Assembly: GCA_045599005.1 (NCBI GenBank)
Contig: JAZRVF010000001.1
Location: 1 to 64,000 of the forward strand
Direction: 5' to 3'
Length of the DNA: 64,000 bases
Origin: Treponema_I sp045599005
GTDB lineage: Bacteria; Spirochaetota; Spirochaetia; Treponematales; Treponemataceae
How positions within the stretch are numbered: position 1 is the first letter of the stretch; the number at the start of each line of letters is the position of its first letter. Positions 18,602-29,253 of this stretch are shown here, piece by piece. The translations under genes and the position numbers were made by a program. The notes below the pieces were generated by a model, which saw only the letters and a program-made list of their open reading frames with translations, had not been told where the DNA came from and did no database searches.

Positions 18602-18631
18602 ATTCTAACGCAGACATGAGTGATCTGTCAG
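18602..18631 (-). promoter_or_regulatory. Predicted promoter of the alpha-galactosidase gene (leaderless or nearly so)
   Basis: Minus strand: CTGACA (18631-18626), 18 bp, TAGAAT (18607-18602). The -10 ends 9 nt before ATG 18592, so the 5' leader would be at most about 3 nt. Confidence 0.45.
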
Positions 18632-18702
18632 CCGGAAACCAAGAAAACAGTGCAGAATCAGGACTTTTCTGCCGATAAGGAAGAGATTTGGTTTAAACTG
18701 AT

Positions 18703-21700
18703 ATGAAACGTGTATTCAGGTTTATTTTTATCTTCTCTCTGTTTCTGACAATTGGTGCTGGAACGCTCCATGCATTCGGTCAGCGAGAGGACAGGTATGC
18801 CGAGATAGACAGACTCATAGAAGAAAGAAATTACAACCAGGCCCTTGTAAAACTCAAGAATATTCTCAAGACAAATCCTGATGACTTTGACAATGTACAG
18901 CAGCGCATAGACAGAATCATGCTGGCTCAGGAAAACTACAGCAAACTTACGATGAAACTTGTGCAGGCCCTGAATGATCCTTATTCAGATGACGGGGAGA
19001 TTCTTGAACTTTTTGATGCGGTTTCCAGTTTTGAGCAGAATCCTAACAAGGCGATACAGAGTTTCCTTGACAAAACGGAAGGAGTCCACGAATTCTTCGC
19101 GATAAAGAATTCTTTCAGCAGGATTGTTGAGGAAGCCCGCGTTCTCTTTGACCGGAAACTTTATGCGGACTCCGTTCATAAATACTGTGAAGCCCTTGAT
19201 ATTTACTACGACCAGTTTCTGGAGGAATCATCCTACAATCTTATCCGTGATGACATTGTGGAAATCATGACAACGCTGCGGGGCTGGTTTGATGAATCTT
19301 ATGACATGTTCAACCAGATCTGCGCATTGGACTACACGGATCAGGCTTCCGGTAGCGTTGCCGAGAAAAACACCTGGGCTGCCGATTATCTCGACCTGAT
19401 TCTGCAGACTGCTGAGCAGACGGAACAGACAGGACTCTGGCTTGAGAAAACTTTCCAGACTTTGAACAATGCCGGCGAGATCTCAAACATGTCCTGGCTG
19501 TCCTTCGCATACAGGACGCTGCTTGGCTCAAAGGATTTCGGAAACTTCGGAATTGTTGACATCCTTATTGAGGAATATGAAGTGGCAAGAAACTGTGCCT
19601 TTGATGCTGCTGTTGAAGGTGCGGAAATCTATCTAGCGCGTGCGGGAGAATTCAAGCCTGATTATCTGGATCATCTGCTGAATGCGGCGGAATGTTTTGA
19701 CGGTGCCGCATATTTCTCTGCCAATGACGAATATTCACTTGAGGGCAGCTATCTGTGTCTTGACATGAACAATCTTGCACAGTCGGTTCTTGCCCTTGAT
19801 GACAATGCCCGTGTCTATGCGGGACTTCCCCTGTCACCGGTGCTTGTCTCTGATGACACAGGATGCATTCTCGGTAAAGGTGGCGCTGACTGTGCCGCAT
19901 GGTTCGCTGACAGAATCGGATTCATCGGAAACACACGTAAACTTGTTGAAAATGGTGAGACAGTCCTGGCAGGTTGCTCTGACACAAGGCTTCCGGTTCT
20001 TAAAAATGCCCGGGCTGTGGTTGCCGATGCCTGCGCTGTTCTCCGCTCCCGCTTTGATGATACGGAAAAACTTATCGGAAGTGCAGAAAAAGCTCTTGTG
20101 GATTCTGTCAGTTCTTTGGGCAGCGATGCAGAACTTTTCTATGCCCGGCTTCTTGATGATTATGAGAAGACTTCCAGACTTTTCGCCAGTGACACAAATC
20201 TTGAACGGTTCAGCAATGCCATGCTTATGGCTGACAGAACCCACGAACAGATCCGCGAGAATGTGGATGAAGTCATGGCTGTAAAAGCAGACCTGCTTGC
20301 TTACGGCGGACAGTATGCTCCCGCGGCTGAGAAAACTGATGAAGTTGTGGAAATACTTCTTGATCTGGATGAAAAAATTCTTGCATCCCGTGAGAAACTG
20401 TTTGCAAAGGCTTCATCTTCAGGCCGTCTGATTGTGGACATGAACATTGCGGCAGGCAGGCGTATGGCAGAAGATCTGCTTGCCTTCATGGAATATACTT
20501 TCTCCGAACAGGAACAGACCTTCAATTCTCTGCTTGAGGAAGCGGATCTTCTCTGGAATCAGAAAAACTTTGTGGATGCAAGTCTGCGTCTTGAGGATGC
20601 GCTTGCTCTGTTTGAATGCCCGCCCGGAGAGATTGCTGTCAAAGCCGATTCTGTCCTGGAAATGGTTGAATCCTTCGGAATGCTCGACTTCCAGCTTGCC
20701 TATCAGGAATCTTTGTGGAGAGAACTGTCTGAATGCGAAACGGAAGATCTTCTTTCTCTGATCAGTGAAAACATGATTTTTGAAAGGGCAATGTCTTTGA
20801 CACAGGAAATAAAGGAAATAAGTGAAAAGACCCTTTCCCTGCGGAAAGAGATTGATTCCATTTACAGAACCTGTACTGACAGTTCTGAAAAAATCGCCCT
20901 GGCCCACCTGAGACGAATCCTGAACCGGGGAATGACTGTCGCATCTGGTTTCGGCTTTGAGGAAAGAGTGGGTCAGTACGGGGAAAAACTGTATGCTGAT
21001 TCTGCAACTTATGCGGAACTTTATTCCGAAGTCTTTATCAGAAAAGGAATTGCACTTCTTGAAAACAGGGAAGACTTAAGCCTGATTAAGACACAGGTTG
21101 AAAATGCTGAGAAACTTTTTGCCTATGCGGCTGATTTTGACAACTTCTGCCGTGAAGGAAAACAGGTTGCCTTGGAACTGGAAAAAATTGCTGCCGAAAC
21201 AGAAAACGGCGGAAAGTTTTTCTCTGAATATGACACTCTCATGGCTTTTGACGGACCTGTTCCGACAGAGAGTGCTTTCTACGGCGGATCTTTGGATCTG
21301 CTTTCACGGTACAGTGCCGGACTGCTTTCTTTTGCCAGTCGGAACAAAGATTTTATCGACAGTCTTCCCGGGCTGACAGAATATAAAAATGAAGACACAC
21401 TGAATCATCCTGTTTTCGGTCCGGATGCCCGCTCTCTGCTTGCCTGTCACGAATCAGTATTCAATGAATGTTCGGAGAAACAGGACAGCGTTTATGACAG
21501 AATTGCGGGCCTTGTAAAAGATTTCAGCAGCAGTGTCACAGGTGTTTATTCTGCATCAGCGGATGCGGCGGAGGAAGTTTTCCAGATTGTTCCATCCTTC
21601 GGAAACTGGGAGATTTTTGCAACCCGCGTCACAGAAGATTCCTATGCTGTTGAAAAAGCCATTGAGGACAGAGAAGTGCTTTCCCAATGGAGAAAAGTTT

Positions 21701-24312
21701 TTGCAGAAAAGCCTGATTATTATGCTGATCTGAACGGAGCAGCTTCTTACGCATATTATTCTCTTGAATACGATCTGGAACGGCTTCTTGCTGTAAAAGA
21801 TGGAATCGCTGGAAAAGCTTTTGAATCTTCCCTGCTGATTGTTAGACGTTCCTTCGAGAATGCAAAAACTGTTGGTCTTGATCTGCTTGCAAGACTGGAA
21901 GCCGATTTTGCCCAGCGTGAAGCAGATTTCTATGCTTACATGGACGAAGGCCGGGATCTGTGGAAAAAAGGCCTCTGGGCTGAGGCTACGGAAAAGATTA
22001 TTCTTGCCATGCATGTGTACACCACTGAGTCAGAGGAAACCAATCAGGTTTCTGCAGACTTTGAGAACAGAATCCGTGAATGGTGTCTGACAGAGGATGA
22101 TTTCCTGTCTCTGGACAATACACTTGCAGTTTATCTTGAAAATCCCGAAGCAGAGAATCTGATGGATGCGGAGACTCTGTCTAAGACATATGAATACTGC
22201 CTGAATTCAGATGCTTTTGCCGGATCCCTTGCTGAATACACTGACTGGTTTACTGCTTCGGAGGAAGACGGAAACCGGATTTTTGTGCGCCATGTTCTGC
22301 GTGCGGCAACGGATTTTGTCCAGCTGCTTGAAGATGGAAAATCAGATCTGGAGAAGAAGAGTATTTCTGCTTCAGAAATCAGTGCCGCCCTCTGCATGAG
22401 AAGTGGTCTTGAATCTTTGGAAAGCGAAGAATTTGAACATGCTGAAGAATATCTGACTTTTGCCCAGAACTTCGGATCTTCTGCGGAAGAAGGACTTTAT
22501 GTCCTTGAGAAAACACGCTCAATCGCTTCAGCAAGAGTTTCATTCATCAGAAAAACCTGGGAATATGAAGGTCTTCTTAGAGACGTGACCGGAGTTCCTT
22601 CTGACAATCCTGAAATTGTTGCCTTTGTTTCACGGATGTCTGAAAATTACATGGCAAATGAAGAATTCAGCAGAGTCGGGCTTCTGGCCTTTGCAGAATC
22701 AGGACGGGAGCTTTCAGATCCTGAGAACCATTATGCAGGGGTAGTGGAAGCCGGCAATGCCTACATTGCGGAAATTGCGGAAAGTTATCCGGAGCGGAAA
22801 CGCACACTTTACGGACTTATGGAAACTTCATCCGAAGATTACTGCTTTGAAATGCGGACCCATTTTGAGGGAACTGTCACAACCGGTTATCAGCTTGCAA
22901 ACTTCGAGCTTGATGCGGATTTTGTCTCCAATCCTCAGGGAACTCTTGATCTGATAGGTGAAGATTCGGTCCTCCTTGCACAGGTTGAGAAAAATCTTAT
23001 GGATATTGAAGTGATCGTTTCTGACCATCCCGATCTGGTTTCTGTTTGCAGGGAAATGCTTGAGTCTGTAAAAGGATGGAAAACAGAATTCGCTTTCATG
23101 ACGGATAAAGCTTCCAGTCAGCTGCTGCTTGCCGGAAAAGCCCGGAAAGAAGGAGATCTGCGTTATCAGGAAGCAAAGGCTGCCTATGACAGACAGAATT
23201 ATTCCTCTGCTCTGTCACTTATCCAGAAAGCCCGCGCAAAATATACGGAATCTCTTCTGTACAGCGATTCTGAATCACTGCGCATTGAAACCGATGAGAA
23301 ACTTTCGAGCCTTGGTGTTCTTATTGCCCGCGCTGAAAACCAGAAAGTGGTCAGTGAAGTGCGCACAATGAAGACACAGGCTAAAAATGAATATTATGCC
23401 GGTAACTTTGAGAATGCAGAGCGCATTCTGCTTCAGGCAAAGAACAGATGGGCCGCGACCAATGCTGATGAAGATGCGGAGATCACTTCGCTCCTCGGAA
23501 TGGTCGGAACCGCACTGGCTATGAAGACTGGCCGCACTCTGTCCGTGACTTCACCGCTGTATTCGGAAGTCAGCCAGATGCTGAGCATTGCAAACCAGTT
23601 CTTTATCCGCGGCAAGAAAATGTCCGGCGGCACTCTGACCGATGAGGCAAGGGATTCTCTTCTGGCAGCAAAGGAGAAGATTCAGGCTGTCCAGGTCGTA
23701 TTCCCGCTGAACCAGGAAGCAAGCCTTATGTCCCTGCGTATTGAGCAGCTGCTGAATCCTGAGAACTTCGCAGTCTATTTTGCACAGCGCGCTGAGGAGG
23801 CTATGGCTGCATGGCCCGCTGCCGTTGTGAAGCAGACTGTTTATGTTGACCTGATTGACCTTTATGAAATCAACCCCGGTTATCCTGGATTGGGTAAATT
23901 TATAGAAAATGCAGAGATTGAACTTGGCATCCGTGTTGTGCCGCCTGATACTACAGCAATAGAGGAATCCAGGACACTGTACAGACAGGCTCTCGCACTG
24001 TTCAATGCCGGAAGCCGTGACGAGATTTCCCTCAGGAACGCACTTTCCAGAACTGATGAAGCTCTGTCCAAGAACCCGGATAACGAAGACGCGCAGATTC
24101 TTAAAGACAGAATCAACATAGCGATGGGCGGAACGGGAACGATCATTCTGCCTGCGGAAGCCGAAATGCAGTATCAGAAAGCTCTTCAGGAACTGCAGAA
24201 AGGAAACATCGTCCAGGCTGCGGCAATCGTGACAAAACTGATGCAGAACGAAACTTACCGCAAATCTGTAAAACTTATTGACTTGAAGAAGAAGGTGGAC
24301 GCGCTGTTATGA
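18703..24312 (+). CDS. Giant exported TPR-like repeat protein (1869 residues)
   Basis: Signal peptide at residues 1-25 (FRFIFIFSLFLTIGAGTLHA), cleaved near HAFG. The remainder is nearly all alpha-helical with degenerate TPR-like units that recur throughout, for example EIDRLIEERNYNQALVKLK, RVLFDRKLYADSVHKYCEAL, EADLLWNQKNFVDASLRLEDA, GRDLWKKGLWAEATEKIILA, AAYDRQNYSSALSLIQKARA and NEYYAGNFENAERILLQAK. The last two are closest to consensus. No enzymatic domain is seen and there is no other TM segment, so it is probably a periplasmic or outer-surface scaffold. The stop overlaps the start of the phosphatase gene by four bases (ATGA), pointing to a coupled pair. Function unknown. Confidence 0.85.
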   Translation: MKRVFRFIFIFSLFLTIGAGTLHAFGQREDRYAEIDRLIEERNYNQALVKLKNILKTNPDDFDNVQQRIDRIMLAQENYSKLTMKLVQALNDPYSDDGEILELFDAVSSFEQNPNKAIQSFLDKTEGVHEFFAIKNSFSRIVEEARVLFDRKLYADSVHKYCEALDIYYDQFLEESSYNLIRDDIVEIMTTLRGWFDESYDMFNQICALDYTDQASGSVAEKNTWAADYLDLILQTAEQTEQTGLWLEKTFQTLNNAGEISNMSWLSFAYRTLLGSKDFGNFGIVDILIEEYEVARNCAFDAAVEGAEIYLARAGEFKPDYLDHLLNAAECFDGAAYFSANDEYSLEGSYLCLDMNNLAQSVLALDDNARVYAGLPLSPVLVSDDTGCILGKGGADCAAWFADRIGFIGNTRKLVENGETVLAGCSDTRLPVLKNARAVVADACAVLRSRFDDTEKLIGSAEKALVDSVSSLGSDAELFYARLLDDYEKTSRLFASDTNLERFSNAMLMADRTHEQIRENVDEVMAVKADLLAYGGQYAPAAEKTDEVVEILLDLDEKILASREKLFAKASSSGRLIVDMNIAAGRRMAEDLLAFMEYTFSEQEQTFNSLLEEADLLWNQKNFVDASLRLEDALALFECPPGEIAVKADSVLEMVESFGMLDFQLAYQESLWRELSECETEDLLSLISENMIFERAMSLTQEIKEISEKTLSLRKEIDSIYRTCTDSSEKIALAHLRRILNRGMTVASGFGFEERVGQYGEKLYADSATYAELYSEVFIRKGIALLENREDLSLIKTQVENAEKLFAYAADFDNFCREGKQVALELEKIAAETENGGKFFSEYDTLMAFDGPVPTESAFYGGSLDLLSRYSAGLLSFASRNKDFIDSLPGLTEYKNEDTLNHPVFGPDARSLLACHESVFNECSEKQDSVYDRIAGLVKDFSSSVTGVYSASADAAEEVFQIVPSFGNWEIFATRVTEDSYAVEKAIEDREVLSQWRKVFAEKPDYYADLNGAASYAYYSLEYDLERLLAVKDGIAGKAFESSLLIVRRSFENAKTVGLDLLARLEADFAQREADFYAYMDEGRDLWKKGLWAEATEKIILAMHVYTTESEETNQVSADFENRIREWCLTEDDFLSLDNTLAVYLENPEAENLMDAETLSKTYEYCLNSDAFAGSLAEYTDWFTASEEDGNRIFVRHVLRAATDFVQLLEDGKSDLEKKSISASEISAALCMRSGLESLESEEFEHAEEYLTFAQNFGSSAEEGLYVLEKTRSIASARVSFIRKTWEYEGLLRDVTGVPSDNPEIVAFVSRMSENYMANEEFSRVGLLAFAESGRELSDPENHYAGVVEAGNAYIAEIAESYPERKRTLYGLMETSSEDYCFEMRTHFEGTVTTGYQLANFELDADFVSNPQGTLDLIGEDSVLLAQVEKNLMDIEVIVSDHPDLVSVCREMLESVKGWKTEFAFMTDKASSQLLLAGKARKEGDLRYQEAKAAYDRQNYSSALSLIQKARAKYTESLLYSDSESLRIETDEKLSSLGVLIARAENQKVVSEVRTMKTQAKNEYYAGNFENAERILLQAKNRWAATNADEDAEITSLLGMVGTALAMKTGRTLSVTSPLYSEVSQMLSIANQFFIRGKKMSGGTLTDEARDSLLAAKEKIQAVQVVFPLNQEASLMSLRIEQLLNPENFAVYFAQRAEEAMAAWPAAVVKQTVYVDLIDLYEINPGYPGLGKFIENAEIELGIRVVPPDTTAIEESRTLYRQALALFNAGSRDEISLRNALSRTDEALSKNPDNEDAQILKDRINIAMGGTGTIILPAEAEMQYQKALQELQKGNIVQAAAIVTKLMQNETYRKSVKLIDLKKKVDALL

Positions 24313-27300
24313 CAAAAAAACTACTTTTTGCATTTGCATTGATCTGCGCAGCGGCGCTGCTTTCTGCACAAAGCGGGCAGAGTTTTGATGAGATGTACTG
24401 GGAACTTCCTTCTGTTGTTTCCAGGGGGGACGGAAGATTCCCGCAGACTGCGGCAAAACCTGCCACCACTTATGTTCCCCCGCCGGAAGTGATTGAGCTT
24501 CCTGATGAGAACCTGCTTCTTGAAGGCATTGAAGTTCCGCTGGATCATTCTTCCCTTTTCGGGGCAGAAACTGATGGACATGCTTCGGATTATGCGGCTC
24601 TTCTCGGTCTTGATTTTACTGATTTCTTTCTGGAAAGCCTTGAACGTTGGACAGCGGAGAATCCTCTTGTTACGGAAGAAAGCCCGGTAATTGCTGACAG
24701 AGAGAAGAAAATAATTCCCGTATGCAGGGATGCTGTAATCTGGGAAGAGATTGTTTCCGGAGACAGCGGCGGTGAAGTCTGGCTTTCCGGTATCCTTTAC
24801 AGTGACCGGCCCGGCGTTGAAAGAAAACTTGACCGTTTTGCGGGGCCTTTCCCCTATGCCGGTGAAGTTCCGCGGCTTTTTTCCTGTGCCTTGAGCCACG
24901 AAGGAATCCTGACTGTGGCAGCCCTTACAGACGTAAGACAGATAGAAGTATTCACAATCAGTGATTTCGGAGACACTGTCACAGGAACACCATTGAACCA
25001 GAACGGTTATTCCCTTGTTGCGCCACGTGTTTTCCCTTCTTCAGACGGTTCCTTCATCCTTTTTGCGACTCAGGGTCAGAACGAGACTTTCTCGATTTTC
25101 TACGCTCAGTCAGAGGACGGCTTTGAATGGACTGATTTTACTGAATTCTCCGCGTCTGTCGGACTCCAGAATCCCTTTGTGCCAACGCTTCTTGCAACTG
25201 ACTGGGGCGATTACGTTGTGTTCCAGAGTTCCTTCCTGTCCGGTGACCGTTACTCTTTCCAGTTATACGGAACACTGAAGAACATCGGGTCTGATGAATG
25301 GTCCGAGCCGCTTCTGCTTACAGCGAACTCTGCAGACTTCACTGATTATGACAATCAGAATGCAGTGATCGGTCTGTGTGACGGACTGATCTATCTTGCA
25401 TGGGAACGTAGCGACCTGTCTTCACGGCCCCAGATCTATGCCTGCGCAGTTGATCCGGAGACTGCAGGAATTGTGACAGGTCCTGGACGCGTCTCTGTGG
25501 GCGACGGTGCTGAGAATTCACCTTTCTTCATGGATTTTATGGGAACACCGACAGTTTTCTGGTCAGACAACCGAAACGGAATCACTTCACTTTACTTCGC
25601 AGGCTTCAACGGCTATTTCTGGGATGAGAATTCCTGGGATCATGGAAGTGACTCTCTGCTTTTCCCGAAAATCTCCGCTGTGACAGAAAATGAATTCTCT
25701 CTTGTATGGCAGGAACCGACGGGAAATCAGTTTGCAATCAAGAGAATCACACCTGACAGAACAGTGGAACCTCCTTCCGTAAAAGCCTATTCTTTCAGGG
25801 AAGGTCGCCATTATGCAACTTCAAGAGCCCAGTTCTCTGTCGCACTGCCGGAGGATTCATCCTACATCCTGGGATATTCCTATTCCTGGTCAAAAGATCC
25901 TGAAGTTGAACCCAGTTACTCAGAATTTGACATTATAACAGATTCCCTCTGCACAGTTTATCCTGACTCCGACGGAACCTGGTATTTCAAGGCAAGAGCA
26001 TTGGACTGTGCCGGCAACTGGTCTCTGTGTGTAAGTGTGCCTTACATTTACGACATAACGCCACCGCCTGCTCCTGTCATCACATTGCCACCTGCTGACA
26101 GTTTCGGATTCCTTGCATCAAACACCTTTGACATGTCCTGGTATGTGCCTGTCAGAAACGGTGACGTGAATGACGTGGTCGGATACACATACAATCTGGA
26201 ATACATGGGCGGAACTGCAAGGTCTGCTGTTAATGCTGAATATCTTTCATCCCAGCGGTGGGGATTGCCGGAGAGACTTCCCGCCTATGTTGTAAGTGGA
26301 TACAGAAGCATAAACTACGAAAACCGTGATGACGGTGTCTATGCATTCTCAGTGTCGGCAATCGACAGTGCCGGAAACATAGGCCCACGCTCCATAAAAT
26401 ATTTTGCACTCAACAAATACATTCCATATACATCGATCTACGCACTTTCTGTGGACATAGACCAGTTCGGCATAATCAGCATGGACATCAGCGGACGCGG
26501 ATTCACCACAGAAGGAAACGTGGAGGCGGTGTACGTGCATCCCGTGGGTCAGCCTTATCAGACCGGCGTGTCTGTAGACTTCCGCATTGAATCGGACAAG
26601 ATTATTTCCGGAATAAGCATTGCAGGCCTGTTCCGGGGCGATTACGCGGTGACTCTTATTCATCCTGCCCGCGGCCCCTATGAATCGGTCCAGACCTTCT
26701 ATACCGATGAATACGGAACTGTCAAACTGGGTGACTATACTCAGACCTATGAACCGAAATCTGTTGAACTTGTTTCAAATGACGACTTCATCATCCAGCT
26801 TTACAAGATTCTTATTGCTCTTGCCGTTCTGTGCGTGGTTATCGGTGTCTTCGCGGTCATCAAAGCCACGGTCAATTCTGCAAGAGATGTCCGTTCAGTG
26901 AACAGACAGGTAAAAGCACTTATCCAAGGAGAGACTATGCCTTCAATCATCAGAGAAAACAGACGGGCTTCAAGACAGAAGGGACTGAGCTTCAAATACA
27001 GACTTGCATTCTTTACCTCGATTCTGGTTCTTGGTGTTGTACTTTCAGTTTCTTTGACTCTGGGATTCGTTTCCTTCAGAAACCAGCAGCAGATGCTGAC
27101 ACAGGCACTTAAGGAACGTGTTGATGTAATGCTTGAAAGTCTTGCTTCCGGAGCAAAAGCTTACCTGCCGACTCACAACACACTTGAACTGAGTCTTCTG
27201 CCCAATCAGACGGAAAACCAGTCTGACATTGAATTCGCTTCGATCATTGCCCTCAGCGAGGATGCCTCCAACACCGGAATAAACTGTGTCTGGGCCAGCA

Positions 27301-29138
27301 ACGATCCTGAGATCATGGACATAATTGACACACCGGAACTGGCTTACGGAACTTCCCGTGCTGTCTCAGACCGGTATCTTGAAGTTGCCGAGCGGTGCGT
27401 TGCCCTCAACAGCAGCGGTACTGCAGAAATCCGGGAACTTGCCCGCAACATTTCCGAACTGAACATGGAAGGTGTTGCCCTTGCCCTCAGTGATGATGAG
27501 GAATCCCAGGCAAGGTTTGAAGAAATCCAGATTATCACCACAGCCCTTCAAAGCCGGCTGAACACTGAACTTTCTGATCTTTCCAACAGCGGAGTGGGTT
27601 CAATCCCTGAGTTCCCCCTTGATTCAATCGACGAGGAGAACAGTCACTATCTTTTCTACAAGCCTGTAGTCTTCAGACAGGGTGCCGACCAGATTTTCGT
27701 ACGCGGTGCGGTCCTTCTTCAGGTTTCAACAGAACAGATGCAGATTGTTGTAAACGAGACACGCACCCAGGTGATTGAGACTGCGGTGCTTATTTCGCTG
27801 ATTTCGATGATCATCGGAATTTTCGGATCACTGGCAATGGCCTCCTACATCATTGTGCCTGTACGTAAACTGGCAAAACACGTGGAAATGATCCGTGACA
27901 CAGAGGACAAGGAAAAACTTGACGGCCGCGATATTGTGATCAGATCCCGTGATGAGATCGGTATGCTGGGTGACTCTGTGAATGAAATGACTCATGGTCT
28001 TGTGAAGGCTGCCGCTGCGGCAAAAGATCTTACAGTCGGTAAGGAACTGCAGAAAATGTTCATTCCGCTTGAGACAGACCGTTCCGGCCGCAAACTTACA
28101 ACCGGTGCCATGGAAGACAAAAAAGCTCAGTTCTTCGGTTATTACGAAGGTGCAAAGGGAGTTTCCGGTGACTATTTTGACTGTCTTAAACTTGATGACA
28201 GACATTACGCTCTGATCAAGTGCGACGTTTCCGGTAAAGGTGTGCCTGCTGCCCTGATCATGGTTGAGGTTGCCACACTGTTCCTGAATTACTTCAAGGA
28301 CTGGACCTACCAGAAGGACGGATACAATCTGGCGCCCATTGTGTCCCAGATCAATGACCTGATAGAAAGCCGCGGTTTCAAAGGCCGTTTTGCAGCCTTT
28401 ACTCTCTGCATCTATAATGCGGACAACGGTGATCTTTATTTCTGTAATGCGGGTGACAATCTGATCCACATTTATGATGCGGCTGAGGGCAGAAAGAAAA
28501 CCGTTACCCTGCAGGAAACCGCAGCTGCCGGTGTATTCCCCTCGTTCATTGTAGATTCAAAGGGCGGCTTCCAGGTGACAAAGCTTCATCTTAATCCGGG
28601 AGACGTGCTCTTCCTTTACACTGACGGTATTGAGGAAGCAAAGCGCATGTTCCGTGACAGGGATTTTAACGTGATCACATGCCAGGAGCCGGGACTTGCT
28701 GAGGGCGAGATTCACGGAATGCATCTTGTAGGTCAGGACAATGAGGAAATGTCTCCTGAGCGCGTTAATGCGATCATCGAGGCTGTTTTCAGCCGCAGTG
28801 TCTACAGACTTGAGAAATTCCATAACCCGATTCCCGGAGAAGTCCTTGAATTCGATTTCTCAAGATGCTCAGGCACTGCGGAAGACGCGGTTATGGCACT
28901 GGTTTCCGTGGAGAAAGTATTCCGTATGTACAAGACGCCTGATGTTCAGCCTAAGGACAAAATCCTTGTTGATTCAAAAATCGACGCATTCCTGAACAGA
29001 TGTTTTGTCCAGTACAACGATTACTGTGCCTACCGTGAGAATCATCCTGATTACCCCGAATACAAGTTCTACACACGGGTAAAAGAGGATTCCCAGTACG
29101 ATGATCTTACGCTGGTGGCACTGAAGAGAAAAGTCTGA
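24309..29138 (+). CDS. Membrane sensor phosphatase: propeller-like domain, HAMP and SpoIIE/PP2C
   Basis: 1609 residues. Signal peptide (LLFAFALICAAALLSAQ), then about 800 exported residues with propeller-like repeats (VIGLCDGLIYLAWERSD, PTVFWSDNRNGITSLYFAG) and an Ig-like part. A TM segment near 830-852 leads to a short basic loop, a second TM near 897-924, a ~230-residue extracytoplasmic region, a third TM near 1154-1183, a HAMP domain (VPVRKLAKHVEMI...DEIGMLGDSVNEM) and a PP2C domain from ~1247. PP2C metal ligands are present: GVSGDYFD, CDVSGKGVPAALIM, FCNAGDN, LYTDGIEEA. SpoIIE-type phosphatases dephosphorylate anti-sigma antagonists in partner-switching systems. No antagonist or RsbW-like kinase is nearby, so the target is unknown. 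Confidence 0.9.
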   Translation: MTKKLLFAFALICAAALLSAQSGQSFDEMYWELPSVVSRGDGRFPQTAAKPATTYVPPPEVIELPDENLLLEGIEVPLDHSSLFGAETDGHASDYAALLGLDFTDFFLESLERWTAENPLVTEESPVIADREKKIIPVCRDAVIWEEIVSGDSGGEVWLSGILYSDRPGVERKLDRFAGPFPYAGEVPRLFSCALSHEGILTVAALTDVRQIEVFTISDFGDTVTGTPLNQNGYSLVAPRVFPSSDGSFILFATQGQNETFSIFYAQSEDGFEWTDFTEFSASVGLQNPFVPTLLATDWGDYVVFQSSFLSGDRYSFQLYGTLKNIGSDEWSEPLLLTANSADFTDYDNQNAVIGLCDGLIYLAWERSDLSSRPQIYACAVDPETAGIVTGPGRVSVGDGAENSPFFMDFMGTPTVFWSDNRNGITSLYFAGFNGYFWDENSWDHGSDSLLFPKISAVTENEFSLVWQEPTGNQFAIKRITPDRTVEPPSVKAYSFREGRHYATSRAQFSVALPEDSSYILGYSYSWSKDPEVEPSYSEFDIITDSLCTVYPDSDGTWYFKARALDCAGNWSLCVSVPYIYDITPPPAPVITLPPADSFGFLASNTFDMSWYVPVRNGDVNDVVGYTYNLEYMGGTARSAVNAEYLSSQRWGLPERLPAYVVSGYRSINYENRDDGVYAFSVSAIDSAGNIGPRSIKYFALNKYIPYTSIYALSVDIDQFGIISMDISGRGFTTEGNVEAVYVHPVGQPYQTGVSVDFRIESDKIISGISIAGLFRGDYAVTLIHPARGPYESVQTFYTDEYGTVKLGDYTQTYEPKSVELVSNDDFIIQLYKILIALAVLCVVIGVFAVIKATVNSARDVRSVNRQVKALIQGETMPSIIRENRRASRQKGLSFKYRLAFFTSILVLGVVLSVSLTLGFVSFRNQQQMLTQALKERVDVMLESLASGAKAYLPTHNTLELSLLPNQTENQSDIEFASIIALSEDASNTGINCVWASNDPEIMDIIDTPELAYGTSRAVSDRYLEVAERCVALNSSGTAEIRELARNISELNMEGVALALSDDEESQARFEEIQIITTALQSRLNTELSDLSNSGVGSIPEFPLDSIDEENSHYLFYKPVVFRQGADQIFVRGAVLLQVSTEQMQIVVNETRTQVIETAVLISLISMIIGIFGSLAMASYIIVPVRKLAKHVEMIRDTEDKEKLDGRDIVIRSRDEIGMLGDSVNEMTHGLVKAAAAAKDLTVGKELQKMFIPLETDRSGRKLTTGAMEDKKAQFFGYYEGAKGVSGDYFDCLKLDDRHYALIKCDVSGKGVPAALIMVEVATLFLNYFKDWTYQKDGYNLAPIVSQINDLIESRGFKGRFAAFTLCIYNADNGDLYFCNAGDNLIHIYDAAEGRKKTVTLQETAAAGVFPSFIVDSKGGFQVTKLHLNPGDVLFLYTDGIEEAKRMFRDRDFNVITCQEPGLAEGEIHGMHLVGQDNEEMSPERVNAIIEAVFSRSVYRLEKFHNPIPGEVLEFDFSRCSGTAEDAVMALVSVEKVFRMYKTPDVQPKDKILVDSKIDAFLNRCFVQYNDYCAYRENHPDYPEYKFYTRVKEDSQYDDLTLVALKRKV

Positions 29139-29192
29139 GCGCAGAGATTCTGCCTGGAAAAGCCAGTATCTGGTGCATAGGGGTGCATAGGA

Positions 29193-29221
29193 TTGTGAAA
29201 AAATCCATAAAAGGATATATT
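29193..29221 (+). promoter_or_regulatory. Predicted sigma-70-like promoter of gltX
   Basis: TTGTGA at 29193-29198, 17 bp, TATATT at 29216-29221. The predicted start leaves about 26 nt of leader containing the GAGGTAA ribosome site. Just upstream is a short direct repeat, GGTGCATAGG twice. Confidence 0.5.
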
Positions 29222-29253
29222 CACATAACTAATTGTTTTTTTTGAGGTAACTT

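Noticed and set aside
18671..18678. GCCGATAA matching the sigma-28 -10 consensus before the giant TPR gene
   Set aside because: No TAAA -35 at 15 bp upstream; an isolated eight-base match is expected by chance in a window of this size.
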